From an uncultured Chryseobacterium sp. (lineage in GTDB: Bacteria; Bacteroidota; Bacteroidia; Flavobacteriales; Weeksellaceae), in NCBI GenBank assembly GCA_913778085.1, contig CAJYXJ010000013.1:1-64000 (forward strand): a stretch of 64,000 bases of DNA, in the 5' to 3' direction. The notes beneath the pieces were generated by a model. That model saw only the letters and a program-made list of their open reading frames with translations, searched no databases and had not been told where the DNA came from. The translations under genes were made by a program, and so were the position numbers. Within the stretch, counting starts at the first letter, position 1. Every line of letters starts with the position of its first letter. Below, in pieces: positions 8,677 through 15,872 of this stretch.

Positions 8677-9445
8677 GATTCTCGTCTGGATTCTACGGAA
8701 ATCGAAGATTCGACGAAGTCAATGACAAACTAAACGTAAATTTTCCATACTGTTTGTCTTTCCCGCAGGGAATCTCAACATAGTATTAGAAAACTGATGA
8801 CTGGAAATTCGCGCATTGATTTCTACGGAATGACAACCGAACGTAAATTTCCATACTGCTTGTTATTACCGCGGGGAATCTCAACATAGCATAAAGAAAT
8901 CATTGCGGAAAGATTCGCACTCAGATTCTTTCAGAATGACAAACAGACGGGGAAAATATGTTTGCAAAAATTCAACACGTCGTTTGTCATTCCCGCAGGG
9001 AATCTCAACATAGGATTAGAAAACTGATGACTGGAAATTCGCGCATTGATTTCTACGGAATGACAACCGAACGTAAATTTCCATACTGCTTGTTATTACC
9101 GCAGGGAATCTCGATATAGTATTAGAAAACTGATGACTGGAGATTCGCGTCTGGATTCCTGCGAAATGACAACCAAATGTAAATTTCCATACTGCTTGTC
9201 ATTCCCGCAGGGAATCTCGACATAGTATTAGAAAACTAACGACTGGAGATTCGCGCCTGGACTCCTGCGGAATGAAAACCCAACGTAAATTTCCATAATG
9301 TTTGTCACTCCCGCAGAGAATCTCAACATAGTATAAAGAATGAATACAGGCAATTAGCACTAAGATTCTTTCAGAATGAAAATAGGCCGGGAAAATATGT
9401 TTGCAGAAATTCAACACGTCGTTTGTCATTCCCGCAGGGAGTCTC
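8677..9445. repeat. Tandem array of ~106/122-bp palindromic units
   Basis: Seven copies of a core like CCCGCAGGGAATCTC start at about 8762, 8868, 8992, 9098, 9203, 9309 and 9430. Spacings are 106, 124, 106, 105, 106 and 121 bp. Each core is preceded by a partial inverse copy such as GATTCCTGCGGAATGAC, so each unit can fold into a long hairpin. Two unit types alternate as A-B-A-A-A-B, where B carries CTCAGATTCTTTCAGAATGA and a CAACACGTC stretch. There is no convincing ORF. The array ends about 90 bp before the amylase-family promoter. The same family recurs at 57840-58150. Confidence 0.85.
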
Positions 9446-9537
9446 CTCAGCCGGCGCAGGCATCGGTGCTTATGCCTACCATACAATTACTTTTGGAAAT
9501 TTTTATAGCCGGTTTCCTGTTTTCCGATCACAATTCC

Positions 9538-9545
9538 TATTTTTG
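9538..9545 (+). promoter_or_regulatory. -7 promoter box for GH13 gene
   Basis: TATTTTTG matches TAnnTTTG and lies 14 bp before the ATG at 9560, giving a very short 5-prime leader. Confidence 0.5.
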
Positions 9546-9559
9546 TTAAAAGAGAATTA

Positions 9560-10912
9560 ATGAAGAAATTAATTTTAATGGCGGTCATGGGGCTGGGGCT
9601 CGTTTCCTGCACCACGGCCCAAAAAGCAACGAAAGATATGACGGATTTGCCTAAAAACTGGAAACATACCACCAATATTTACGAAGTCAACTTAAGACAA
9701 TATACCAAAGAAGGAACGTTCAGGGCTTTTGAAAAAGAAATGCCGCGAATAAAATCAATGGGCGTAAAAACCCTATGGTTTATGCCCATCACGCCGATTG
9801 CGCAGCTGAATAAAAAAGGAAGCCTCGGAAGCCAATATGCGGCTTCGGATTATACGTCTGTCAATCCGGAATTCGGAACGCTGGATGATTTCAAGCACCT
9901 AGTGAATGAAGCGCACCGTTTGGGCTTTAAGGTTATTCTCGACTGGGTAGCGAACCATACGGGATGGGATCACATCTGGACAAAAACGCATCCCGAATTT
10001 TACCTGAAAGATCCGGACGGCAGTTTCCACCGCGCCTCAGGAATGGATGATATCATCGAGCTGGATTATAAAAACCAGGAAATGCGCCTGGCGATGATCG
10101 ATGCCATGAAATATTGGGTAAAAGAAACCAATATCGACGGATTCCGTTGCGATCTGGCTTCCTGGGTGGAAGTGGATTTCTGGGAACAGGCACGTCCCGA
10201 AGTGGAAAAAGTAAAGCCGCTGTTCTGGCTGGGAGAGTATGACGAGCTGGAAAACCCAGATTACGGTAAGGTATTCGACGCCAGCTATTCCTGGAAATGG
10301 ATGCACAAATCGGCGGATTATTACAAGAATAATGAACCGCTTCATGAACTGACGGATCTCTTAAAAAACTATTCCGCTATCGGCGACAACTCCATGCGTG
10401 CCTGGTTTACAACCAACCACGACGAAAACTCCTGGAACGGAACCGAGTATGAAAAATATGGAGTTATTACAAAACCGATGGCCGTGTTTTCTGCAACCTG
10501 GAACGGTGTTCCTCTATTGTACTCAGGCCAGGAGCTGCCAAATATGAAACGTCTCGAATTCTTTGAAAAAGATCCGATCGAATGGACCAATACTTATCAG
10601 GTAGCTGATTTTTACAGGGTTCTTCTGAATCTGAAATCTTCCAATCCGGCTTTGCGTGGCGGAGATCCGACAGTCACCACTTATCTTCTGAATACCACAG
10701 CAAATGAGAAGATTTTGGCTTACGTCAGAAAAAATGGAAATGACGAAGTCCTGGTCGTACTGAACATGTCAAAAGAGCCGGTAAATTTCACTATTGAAGA
10801 TGCGCAGGTATCAGGTTCCTTTAAAAATGTTTTCGATAAAACGAAAAGGAATTTCGACGAAGGAAAAACCTTTAATTTCAAGCCTGGCGATTACGCTGTT
10901 TTTGAAAAATAG
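9560..10912 (+). CDS. GH13 alpha-amylase-family lipoprotein
   Basis: 450 residues with a lipoprotein signal (LILMAVMGLGLVSCTT, Cys at 17), so probably tethered in the periplasm or on the cell surface. The (beta/alpha)8 barrel shows the conserved regions: DWVANH (128-133), GFRCD with nucleophile D198, acid/base E226 in FWLGEYDE, and TTNHDENSW with transition-state D288. A small C-terminal beta domain follows (about 370-450). Family GH13 enzymes hydrolyse or transfer alpha-glucosidic bonds in starch, glycogen or maltodextrins. The exact specificity is not clear from motifs. There is no Sus-type neighbour, so it is not part of a recognisable polysaccharide utilisation locus. A terminator follows at 10928. 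Confidence 0.88.
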   Translation: MKKLILMAVMGLGLVSCTTAQKATKDMTDLPKNWKHTTNIYEVNLRQYTKEGTFRAFEKEMPRIKSMGVKTLWFMPITPIAQLNKKGSLGSQYAASDYTSVNPEFGTLDDFKHLVNEAHRLGFKVILDWVANHTGWDHIWTKTHPEFYLKDPDGSFHRASGMDDIIELDYKNQEMRLAMIDAMKYWVKETNIDGFRCDLASWVEVDFWEQARPEVEKVKPLFWLGEYDELENPDYGKVFDASYSWKWMHKSADYYKNNEPLHELTDLLKNYSAIGDNSMRAWFTTNHDENSWNGTEYEKYGVITKPMAVFSATWNGVPLLYSGQELPNMKRLEFFEKDPIEWTNTYQVADFYRVLLNLKSSNPALRGGDPTVTTYLLNTTANEKILAYVRKNGNDEVLVVLNMSKEPVNFTIEDAQVSGSFKNVFDKTKRNFDEGKTFNFKPGDYAVFEK

Positions 10913-10927
10913 AATTAAAATAATAAG

Positions 10928-10957
10928 TCTCCGTCCGAAAAAGGCGGAGATTTTTTT
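10928..10957 (+). terminator. Terminator after the GH13 gene
   Basis: TCTCCG ... CGGAGA stem followed by TTTTTTT. Confidence 0.7.
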
Positions 10958-11102
10958 ATTATTCGATTTAAATAAAGCGATCTCTTCACAGAATCACAAA
11001 CAATATTATTCAATAGTCAGAACTGTTGGCAGTGATGTGCACAAAGGATTTCCAGCCTTCAGCTTCCCTTTTCCAGCTTTTTCAGTTTTACATTAATTTT
11101 AA

Positions 11103-11110
11103 TACATTTG
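11103..11110 (+). promoter_or_regulatory. -7 box setting the start of the GreA-like gene
   Basis: TACATTTG exactly matches TAnnTTTG. Transcription would begin near 11115, so the long open frame back to 11026 cannot be the coding start. Candidate ATGs are 11125, 11131 and 11140. Confidence 0.6.
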
Positions 11111-11139
11111 ATACTTTATGTTCAATGAAAATGTTTGCT

Positions 11140-11580
11140 ATGGATAAATCGAAAATACTGGCTGTTGTAAAAGAAAAAATCACCGATAAAATTCAGAAGT
11201 TTGAAAACCTTATCGGAGAAACCCGTGCTTCAAACAACGATACCAAAAGTTCGATGGGTGATAAATACGAAACCGGCCGCGAAATGCTCCAGCAGGAGAT
11301 CAACAATTTACAGGGACAGCTGAATGAAGTAGTAAAACAGCAGAATTTCCTGAAAACAATCCTCCCGAAAACTTGTGACAAAGCAGAAAAAGGAGCTTTG
11401 GTAACCACAGAAAACGGCCTGTTCTTTATCTCAGTTTCGCTGGGCGAAATCATTATAGAAAATCAAAAGATCATCTGTATTTCTCCCGAATCGCCCTTGG
11501 CGAAAGCCATGAACGAAAAAAAAGAAGGCGATGCTTTTTTCCTTAATAACATCAGCCAGAAAATTGTAGAGATCCAATAG
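11140..11580 (+). CDS. Small GreA/GreB-like coiled-coil protein
   Basis: About 146 residues from ATG 11140 (MDKSKILAVVKEKITDKIQ); ATGs at 11125 and 11131 are in frame and also lie after the promoter. The N-terminal half is a helical hairpin rich in Lys, Glu and Gln, with SSMGDKYETGREMLQQEI, the pattern seen in a Flavobacteriia family distantly related to transcription elongation factor GreA (coiled coil followed by a small FKBP-like beta domain). The C-terminal half (GALVTTENGLFFISVSLGEI, ISPESPLAKAMNEKK) fits that second domain. Similar proteins are sometimes labelled 3-oxoacyl-ACP synthase in databases, which I think is a carried-over error. It is cytoplasmic and monocistronic. The function is not demonstrated. 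Confidence 0.6.
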   Translation: MDKSKILAVVKEKITDKIQKFENLIGETRASNNDTKSSMGDKYETGREMLQQEINNLQGQLNEVVKQQNFLKTILPKTCDKAEKGALVTTENGLFFISVSLGEIIIENQKIICISPESPLAKAMNEKKEGDAFFLNNISQKIVEIQ

Positions 11581-11623
11581 TCTGACGTATTGAACCCCTT
11601 GTGATTTTCAGAATTAATGTCGA

Positions 11624-11653
11624 TGGTCGATTATTATGGACGTTGGTCGATTA
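11624..11653 (+). promoter_or_regulatory. Two direct repeats 20 bp apart upstream of the peptidase
   Basis: TGGTCGATTA occurs at 11624-11633 and again at 11644-11653, exactly 20 bp (two helical turns) apart. It is followed by a weak -7 (TACATTTA, about 11681) and the ATG at 11706. The geometry fits binding by a dimeric regulator. The regulator is unknown. Confidence 0.4.
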
Positions 11654-11705
11654 CCGGTTTTAATTTGGTTTTTATCGGATTACATTTATCCTTTAAAAAC
11701 AAAGT

Positions 11706-13871
11706 ATGAAAGCTAAAAACATCCATACAAGAATCAGGCTGTCACTGTTCAGCTGCACCATCTTTGCGGCAGTTTCTGCCCAATACACTTATCCGGCAAC
11801 CAAAACAGATCAGGTATCTGAAACCTACTTCGGAACAAAAGTAGATGATCCTTACCGATGGCTGGAGAATATTAAAAATCCGGAAGTCATCAGCTGGTTT
11901 AAAACCGAAGCGGAATTTACTGCCAGACAGCTTGGAAAAATCCCCGGACAGGATATGCTGATGAATGAAATGCTGACCTTCGATAAAGCGATACCTGAAA
12001 AAATAACACCGGTTTCTTACCAGAACGGAATCTATTTTTATAAAAAAAGAAAAACGGGAGAACCGGTAGACAAGCTGTATTACAGAGAAGGGATATCCGG
12101 ACAGGAAAAACTCCTGTTTGATCCGGAAGCTTATATCCCCGGAAAAGTAATGGATTTCAGCAGTGTCGTCAGTTCCGACGGCAGCAGGGTACTTCTTAAT
12201 CTGAGCGAAGCAGGCTCCGAGTTGGGAGACATCAAAATCCTAAATGTTGAAAATGCGAAAGTTTTAGACGACAAAATTGAGCACAGCTTTGGGGAATTCC
12301 TGGATGGCAGTAACGATAAAATCATTTACTATCAGGCCAAAAGCTACGATACCCATGATAAGGAAGTCTGGCAGAACACACCGGCCAAAATGCATATTTT
12401 GGGTAAAAATTCCGAAGCAGACATGCTGCTCGCCAATTCCAAAAAATATCCTGAGCTAATGCTTGATCCTCCGCAACGTCCGGAAATTTACTATTATCAG
12501 GATTCCCCCTACATGATCTTATCAAAATCTTCCGTAGAAACCGATCTGGATTTGTACTATGCACCGGCTTCGGAACTGATGTCCGAGCATATAAAATGGA
12601 AACGTCTGAGCACCCTAAAAGACCAGATCAAAGGATTTTATCTGAAAGGAAAATTCCTTTATGCATGGACTGCAAAAGGCAATCCTAATTTTAACATCAT
12701 TAAAGTAAATCTCGATAAGCCGGACCTGAACACTGCGGAAAAAATAATAACAGGCGATACTACCTGGAAAATTTCCAATGTATCGCAGACCAAGGATTAC
12801 CTGGCGGTTATTAAAAGTAAAAACGAGCAGGTTTTCGAAACATGGGTCTACAGTTTCGATACCGGCAAATCGGAAAAAATCATAACGCCAATCGTTGGAA
12901 ATGTGGAAGGAACAGCGCTTTCAAGACACAATAATGAAATGATGCTCGCTAACTATTCGTGGATCAGGCCTTTCAATTTTTATAGCTACAATTTGGACAA
13001 TAAGCATTTTTCAGAAGAGCCGTTTTCTATGAAGGTAAATTTGCCCAATCTGGATAACCTTGTCCTTGAAGAAATTGAAATCCCTTCTTTCGACGGTACG
13101 ATGATGCCGCTGAGTATTTTTTATGACAAGACCAAAATGAAAAAAGATGGCAGCAATCCTGCATTCATGAGAGGATATGGCGCTTACGGGATGTCGCAGC
13201 TTCCCGGTTTTATGCCTAGCGTTCTAAGTCTTCTGAATCGCGGCGTTGTGATTGCCGTAGCCCATGTAAGAGGTGGTGGTGAAAAAGGGAACGACTGGTA
13301 TCTTGCCGGTAAAAAAGCAACCAAGCCCAACACCTGGAAAGACCTGAATGCCATTGCAGAGTACCTGATCAAAAACAAATATACGTCACCTGAAAAACTG
13401 GGCATCACCGGAGCCAGTGCCGGAGGAATACTCATCGGAAGAGCCATTACTTCCCGTCCCGATTTATACAAAGTTGCCATACCGAAGGTAGGATGCCTTA
13501 ATGCCCTGAGAATGGAATTTTCTCCGAACGGACCGGTCAATATACCGGAGTTCGGGACGGTCAAGGATGCGGCTGAATTTAAGGCACTGCTGGAAATGGA
13601 CGCTTATCAGCATATCAGGAAAGGTACCAGATATCCTGCACAGCTTATCACCACAGGCTTTAACGACCCCCGTGTGGAAAGCTATATTCCTGCCAAATTT
13701 GCAGCGAAAATGCAGGCTGACAACGCTTCTTCCAATCCTGTATTCTTATATGTAGATTACAAGGCCGGGCATTTTGGTGGGACAACCATCGAAGAAAAAT
13801 TCAGGCAGAGCGTTCAGGAATTTGCCTTTTTTCTTTGGCAGACCGGGGATCGGGATTTTCAGATTAAATAA
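11706..13871 (+). CDS. Prolyl oligopeptidase family serine peptidase (S9A)
   Basis: 721 residues with an N-terminal secretion signal (LSLFSCTIFAAVSAQ), so it is exported. The N-terminal beta-propeller (about 40-450) begins with DDPYRWLEN, a hallmark of the S9A group. The C-terminal alpha/beta hydrolase domain has RGGGEKG, nucleophile S571 in GASAGG, D654 in GFNDPRV and H689 in KAGHFGG. The full catalytic triad is present and the length matches the family (about 700). It cleaves after proline in short peptides. It stands alone between terminators, with thyA downstream. Confidence 0.88.
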   Translation: MKAKNIHTRIRLSLFSCTIFAAVSAQYTYPATKTDQVSETYFGTKVDDPYRWLENIKNPEVISWFKTEAEFTARQLGKIPGQDMLMNEMLTFDKAIPEKITPVSYQNGIYFYKKRKTGEPVDKLYYREGISGQEKLLFDPEAYIPGKVMDFSSVVSSDGSRVLLNLSEAGSELGDIKILNVENAKVLDDKIEHSFGEFLDGSNDKIIYYQAKSYDTHDKEVWQNTPAKMHILGKNSEADMLLANSKKYPELMLDPPQRPEIYYYQDSPYMILSKSSVETDLDLYYAPASELMSEHIKWKRLSTLKDQIKGFYLKGKFLYAWTAKGNPNFNIIKVNLDKPDLNTAEKIITGDTTWKISNVSQTKDYLAVIKSKNEQVFETWVYSFDTGKSEKIITPIVGNVEGTALSRHNNEMMLANYSWIRPFNFYSYNLDNKHFSEEPFSMKVNLPNLDNLVLEEIEIPSFDGTMMPLSIFYDKTKMKKDGSNPAFMRGYGAYGMSQLPGFMPSVLSLLNRGVVIAVAHVRGGGEKGNDWYLAGKKATKPNTWKDLNAIAEYLIKNKYTSPEKLGITGASAGGILIGRAITSRPDLYKVAIPKVGCLNALRMEFSPNGPVNIPEFGTVKDAAEFKALLEMDAYQHIRKGTRYPAQLITTGFNDPRVESYIPAKFAAKMQADNASSNPVFLYVDYKAGHFGGTTIEEKFRQSVQEFAFFLWQTGDRDFQIK

Positions 13872-13941
13872 ACTTTTTTAAGCGCCCTGATCCCATCTTT
13901 TAAAAAGCTGAATCGATAAAATCAAAATGACAAAACTTAAA

Positions 13942-13973
13942 AATCCCTCATTTTTTCTTACATTTGAGGGATT
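13942..13973 (+). terminator. Terminator hairpin overlapping the thyA promoter
   Basis: AATCCCTCA (13942-13950) pairs with TGAGGGATT (13965-13973) and is followed by AATTTTTATTTT. The loop contains TACATTTG (13959-13966), a perfect -7 box for thyA. The terminator of the peptidase gene and the promoter of thyA therefore share the same bases. Confidence 0.6.
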
Positions 13974-13988
13974 AATTTTTATTTTCAG

Positions 13989-14783
13989 ATGCAGAATTAT
14001 CTTGACCTCTTACAGCATATTTTAGACAAAGGAACCGACAAAACCGACAGAACCGGAACCGGAACAAGAAGTGTTTTCGGCTATCAGCTGAGGTATGACC
14101 TGTCCGAAGGCTTTCCCTTGGTAACGACCAAAAAAGTGCATTTGAAATCCATTATTTATGAACTGCTGTGGTTTCTGAAAGGCGATACCAATATCAAATA
14201 CCTGAAAGACAACGGGGTTTCCATCTGGGACGAATGGGCGGATGAAAACGGAGATCTTGGGCCGGTATATGGCGCGCAGTGGCGAAGCTGGACCGGAGCA
14301 GATGGAAAAGTGGTAGACCAGATCATGGAAGTAATCGATCAGATCAAAAAAAATCCTGATTCCAGAAGGCTTATCGTTTCAGCCTGGAATGTCGCGGAAA
14401 TCCCGAATATGGCTTTGGCTCCATGTCACGCCTTATTCCAGTTTTATGTTGCAGACGGTAAACTTTCCCTTCAGCTGTATCAGAGAAGTGCCGATGTATT
14501 TCTGGGAGTGCCGTTTAACATCGCGAGCTACGCCCTATTACTGATGATGGTCGCGCAGGTGTGCGATTTGGAAGTAGGGGATTACGTTCACAGCTTTGGG
14601 GATGTTCATATCTACAACAACCATTTCGAGCAGGTTCAACGGCAGCTTTCAAGAGAACCGAGACCGCTTCCGGTGATGAAACTTAATCCTGAGATCAAAA
14701 ATATATTTGATTTTGATTTTGAAGATTTTACACTGGAGAATTACGATCCGCATCCGGGGATTAAGGCACCGGTAGCCATTTAA
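13989..14783 (+). CDS. thyA: Thymidylate synthase
   Basis: 264 residues, the same length as the Escherichia coli enzyme. It converts dUMP and 5,10-methylene-tetrahydrofolate to dTMP and dihydrofolate in the cytoplasm. Visible motifs are the N-terminal [11 protein letters not shown] (with the phosphate-binding Arg), catalytic C146 in [28 protein letters not shown] and the C-terminal APVAI tail. The start is the ATG at 13989, 22 bp after the -7 box. Dihydrofolate reductase, its usual partner, is not next door. The downstream gene is a toxin-antitoxin pair with its own promoter. Confidence 0.97.
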   Translation: MQNYLDLLQHILDKGTDKTDRTGTGTRSVFGYQLRYDLSEGFPLVTTKKVHLKSIIYELLWFLKGDTNIKYLKDNGVSIWDEWADENGDLGPVYGAQWRSWTGADGKVVDQIMEVIDQIKKNPDSRRLIVSAWNVAEIPNMALAPCHALFQFYVADGKLSLQLYQRSADVFLGVPFNIASYALLLMMVAQVCDLEVGDYVHSFGDVHIYNNHFEQVQRQLSREPRPLPVMKLNPEIKNIFDFDFEDFTLENYDPHPGIKAPVAI

Positions 14784-14801
14784 TTGTAGCAATAATTTCA
14801 T

Positions 14802-14809
14802 TAACTTTG
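14802..14809 (+). promoter_or_regulatory. -7 box of the toxin-antitoxin operon
   Basis: TAACTTTG matches TAnnTTTG and lies 17 bp before the antitoxin ATG at 14827. Confidence 0.55.
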
Positions 14810-14826
14810 ATATAAAATATTGAATT

Positions 14827-15069
14827 ATGGAAATCAAGATCAGTCTGGATGAATATGCCGATGTCCCGTTTATTAAAAAACTTTTATCCCAGATAAAAGG
14901 TATCAAGAATATTGAAGTTTCTGAAGACGATAAAACGTATTCCTGGGAAGAAATTGAGAATTCAGAGTATTTTGCGAAGGTGATGGAGCAAAGTGAGAAC
15001 GATTACAAAAACGGGAAAACTCAGGAACTGACCGATGATGTATTAAATGAAATATTTGGTGCAAGATGA
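14827..15069 (+). CDS. Antitoxin of a type II toxin-antitoxin pair
   Basis: An 80-residue acidic protein directly upstream of a RelE/ParE-like toxin, overlapping it by 4 bases (ATGA). The N-terminal half (IKISLDEYADVPFIKKLLSQ) and the IKGIKNIEVSEDD block resemble the 72-residue protein at 15642-15860. The C-terminal half (DYKNGKTQELTDDVLNEIFG) is the expected toxin-wrapping tail. There is no recognisable DNA-binding motif, but antitoxins of this group are short and divergent. The assignment rests on gene order, size, charge and translational coupling. Confidence 0.65.
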   Translation: MEIKISLDEYADVPFIKKLLSQIKGIKNIEVSEDDKTYSWEEIENSEYFAKVMEQSENDYKNGKTQELTDDVLNEIFGAR

Positions 15070-15377
15070 AAATAACGATTTCTGAAACGGCAAGGATATC
15101 ATTGGATGAAATTATTGATTTCCTGAAAGTCCGATGGACTGAAAAAGAAATCAATGTTTTAAAAAATGACATCAAAAAGTTCAGAAAAACAATAATGGAT
15201 GATCTTGTAAAACATCCGTCCTTAGAAATACTTCCGGATATAAAATATGCACTGATTGCTAAAAAACAGATTAAGCTGTTTTATGAAGCCAAGAAGAATG
15301 AGATTGTAATTAAACTATTCTGGCACTGTAAACGGGATCCTGTAAAATTAAAAAATATTCTTAAAGCAAATAACTAA
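15066..15377 (+). CDS. RelE/ParE family toxin
   Basis: A 103-residue basic protein, translationally coupled to the antitoxin upstream. The pattern ITISETARISLDEIIDFLKVRW, followed by KKFRKTIMDDLVKHPSLEIL and the strand IVIKLFWHCKRDPVKL, matches the RelE/ParE superfamily (N-terminal helical hairpin, then a beta-sheet ending in a basic strand: 'LF.....R.P..L'). RelE members cut mRNA at the ribosome and ParE members poison gyrase; motif reading does not separate the two here. A terminator follows directly at 15376. Confidence 0.78.
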   Translation: MKITISETARISLDEIIDFLKVRWTEKEINVLKNDIKKFRKTIMDDLVKHPSLEILPDIKYALIAKKQIKLFYEAKKNEIVIKLFWHCKRDPVKLKNILKANN

Positions 15378-15405
15378 AAGTGAAGTCTAAAACTTCACTT
15401 TTTTT
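15376..15405 (+). terminator. Terminator after the toxin gene
   Basis: AAAAGTGAAGT pairs with ACTTCACTTTT across a short loop, then a T run. The hairpin overlaps the toxin stop codon. Confidence 0.75.
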
Positions 15406-15451
15406 GTAACATCCTCTGAAATTTTTCAACTTATCGGTAAATCTCAAAAGT

Positions 15452-15636
15452 ATGTTAAAAAAATTACTTTTTCTTTCAGCGACCGGAATTTCAGATCTTG
15501 TTTTCTCTCGGAACTATGTAAGAGAAAAACAGATAACTACCGAAATTCTTTCTATATACATAAACCCATGGGAAATTTTGCCATTGAGGAAAACGGCCGT
15601 CCGACATTTATAAAAGATCTATTTAGCAAAGAATAA
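15452..15636 (+). pseudogene. Possible frameshifted small secreted-protein gene
   Basis: An ATG at 15452 opens MLKKLLFLSATGIS, which resembles a signal-peptide start. After the A5 run at 15525-15529 the meaningful frame switches. Restoring one A joins it to NYRNSFYIHKPMGNFAIEEN and GRPTFIKDLFSKE, ending at TAA 15634-15636, for a 61-residue protein. Neither half is complete alone. I do not recognise the family. It sits 5 bp before the orphan antitoxin-like gene. It could also be chance open frame, because the segment is short. Confidence 0.35.
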
Positions 15637-15641
15637 AAACA

Positions 15642-15860
15642 ATGAAATATTTAAAAATAAATACCGTACAAAATGCCGATCTGGAAGCACTGAAAAATGC
15701 CATTCTCCAAATGAAAGGCGTAGACTCCGTGGAAATCATCGACGATGAAAACCCGGAAAGTGAACTGAAAAAAGCCTTTGCCAAAACCAAGGAACAGTTT
15801 AAAAAAGGGGACTATGAAACTCTGGTAAACGATATTTTTGATATTCTAACAAAAAAATAA
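15642..15860 (+). CDS. Orphan antitoxin-like small protein
   Basis: A 72-residue acidic protein. It aligns by eye with the antitoxin at 14827-15069: LKINTVQNADLEALKNAIL against IKISLDEYADVPFIKKLLS, then MKGVDSVEIIDDE against IKGIKNIEVSEDD, and the tail KGDYETLVNDIFDILTKK against NGKTQELTDDVLNEIFGAR. No toxin gene follows: the next gene, 12 bp downstream, is an aminopeptidase. It could be a duplicated antitoxin that lost its toxin, or an anti-toxin acting in trans on the neighbour. Confidence 0.6.
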   Translation: MKYLKINTVQNADLEALKNAILQMKGVDSVEIIDDENPESELKKAFAKTKEQFKKGDYETLVNDIFDILTKK

Positions 15861-15872
15861 TTTTTAAAATAC

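Noticed and set aside
8677-9445. CRISPR array
   Set aside because: Units are about 106 and 122 bp with conserved, not variable, linkers; there is no short repeat with unique spacers and no cas gene.
9199-9486. 95-codon minus-strand ORF in the 9-kb array
   Set aside because: It is made entirely of tandem repeat units and has no protein-like pattern.
11026-11139. Long start for the GreA-like gene
   Set aside because: A perfect -7 promoter box at 11103-11110 lies inside this extension, so it is upstream of the transcript.
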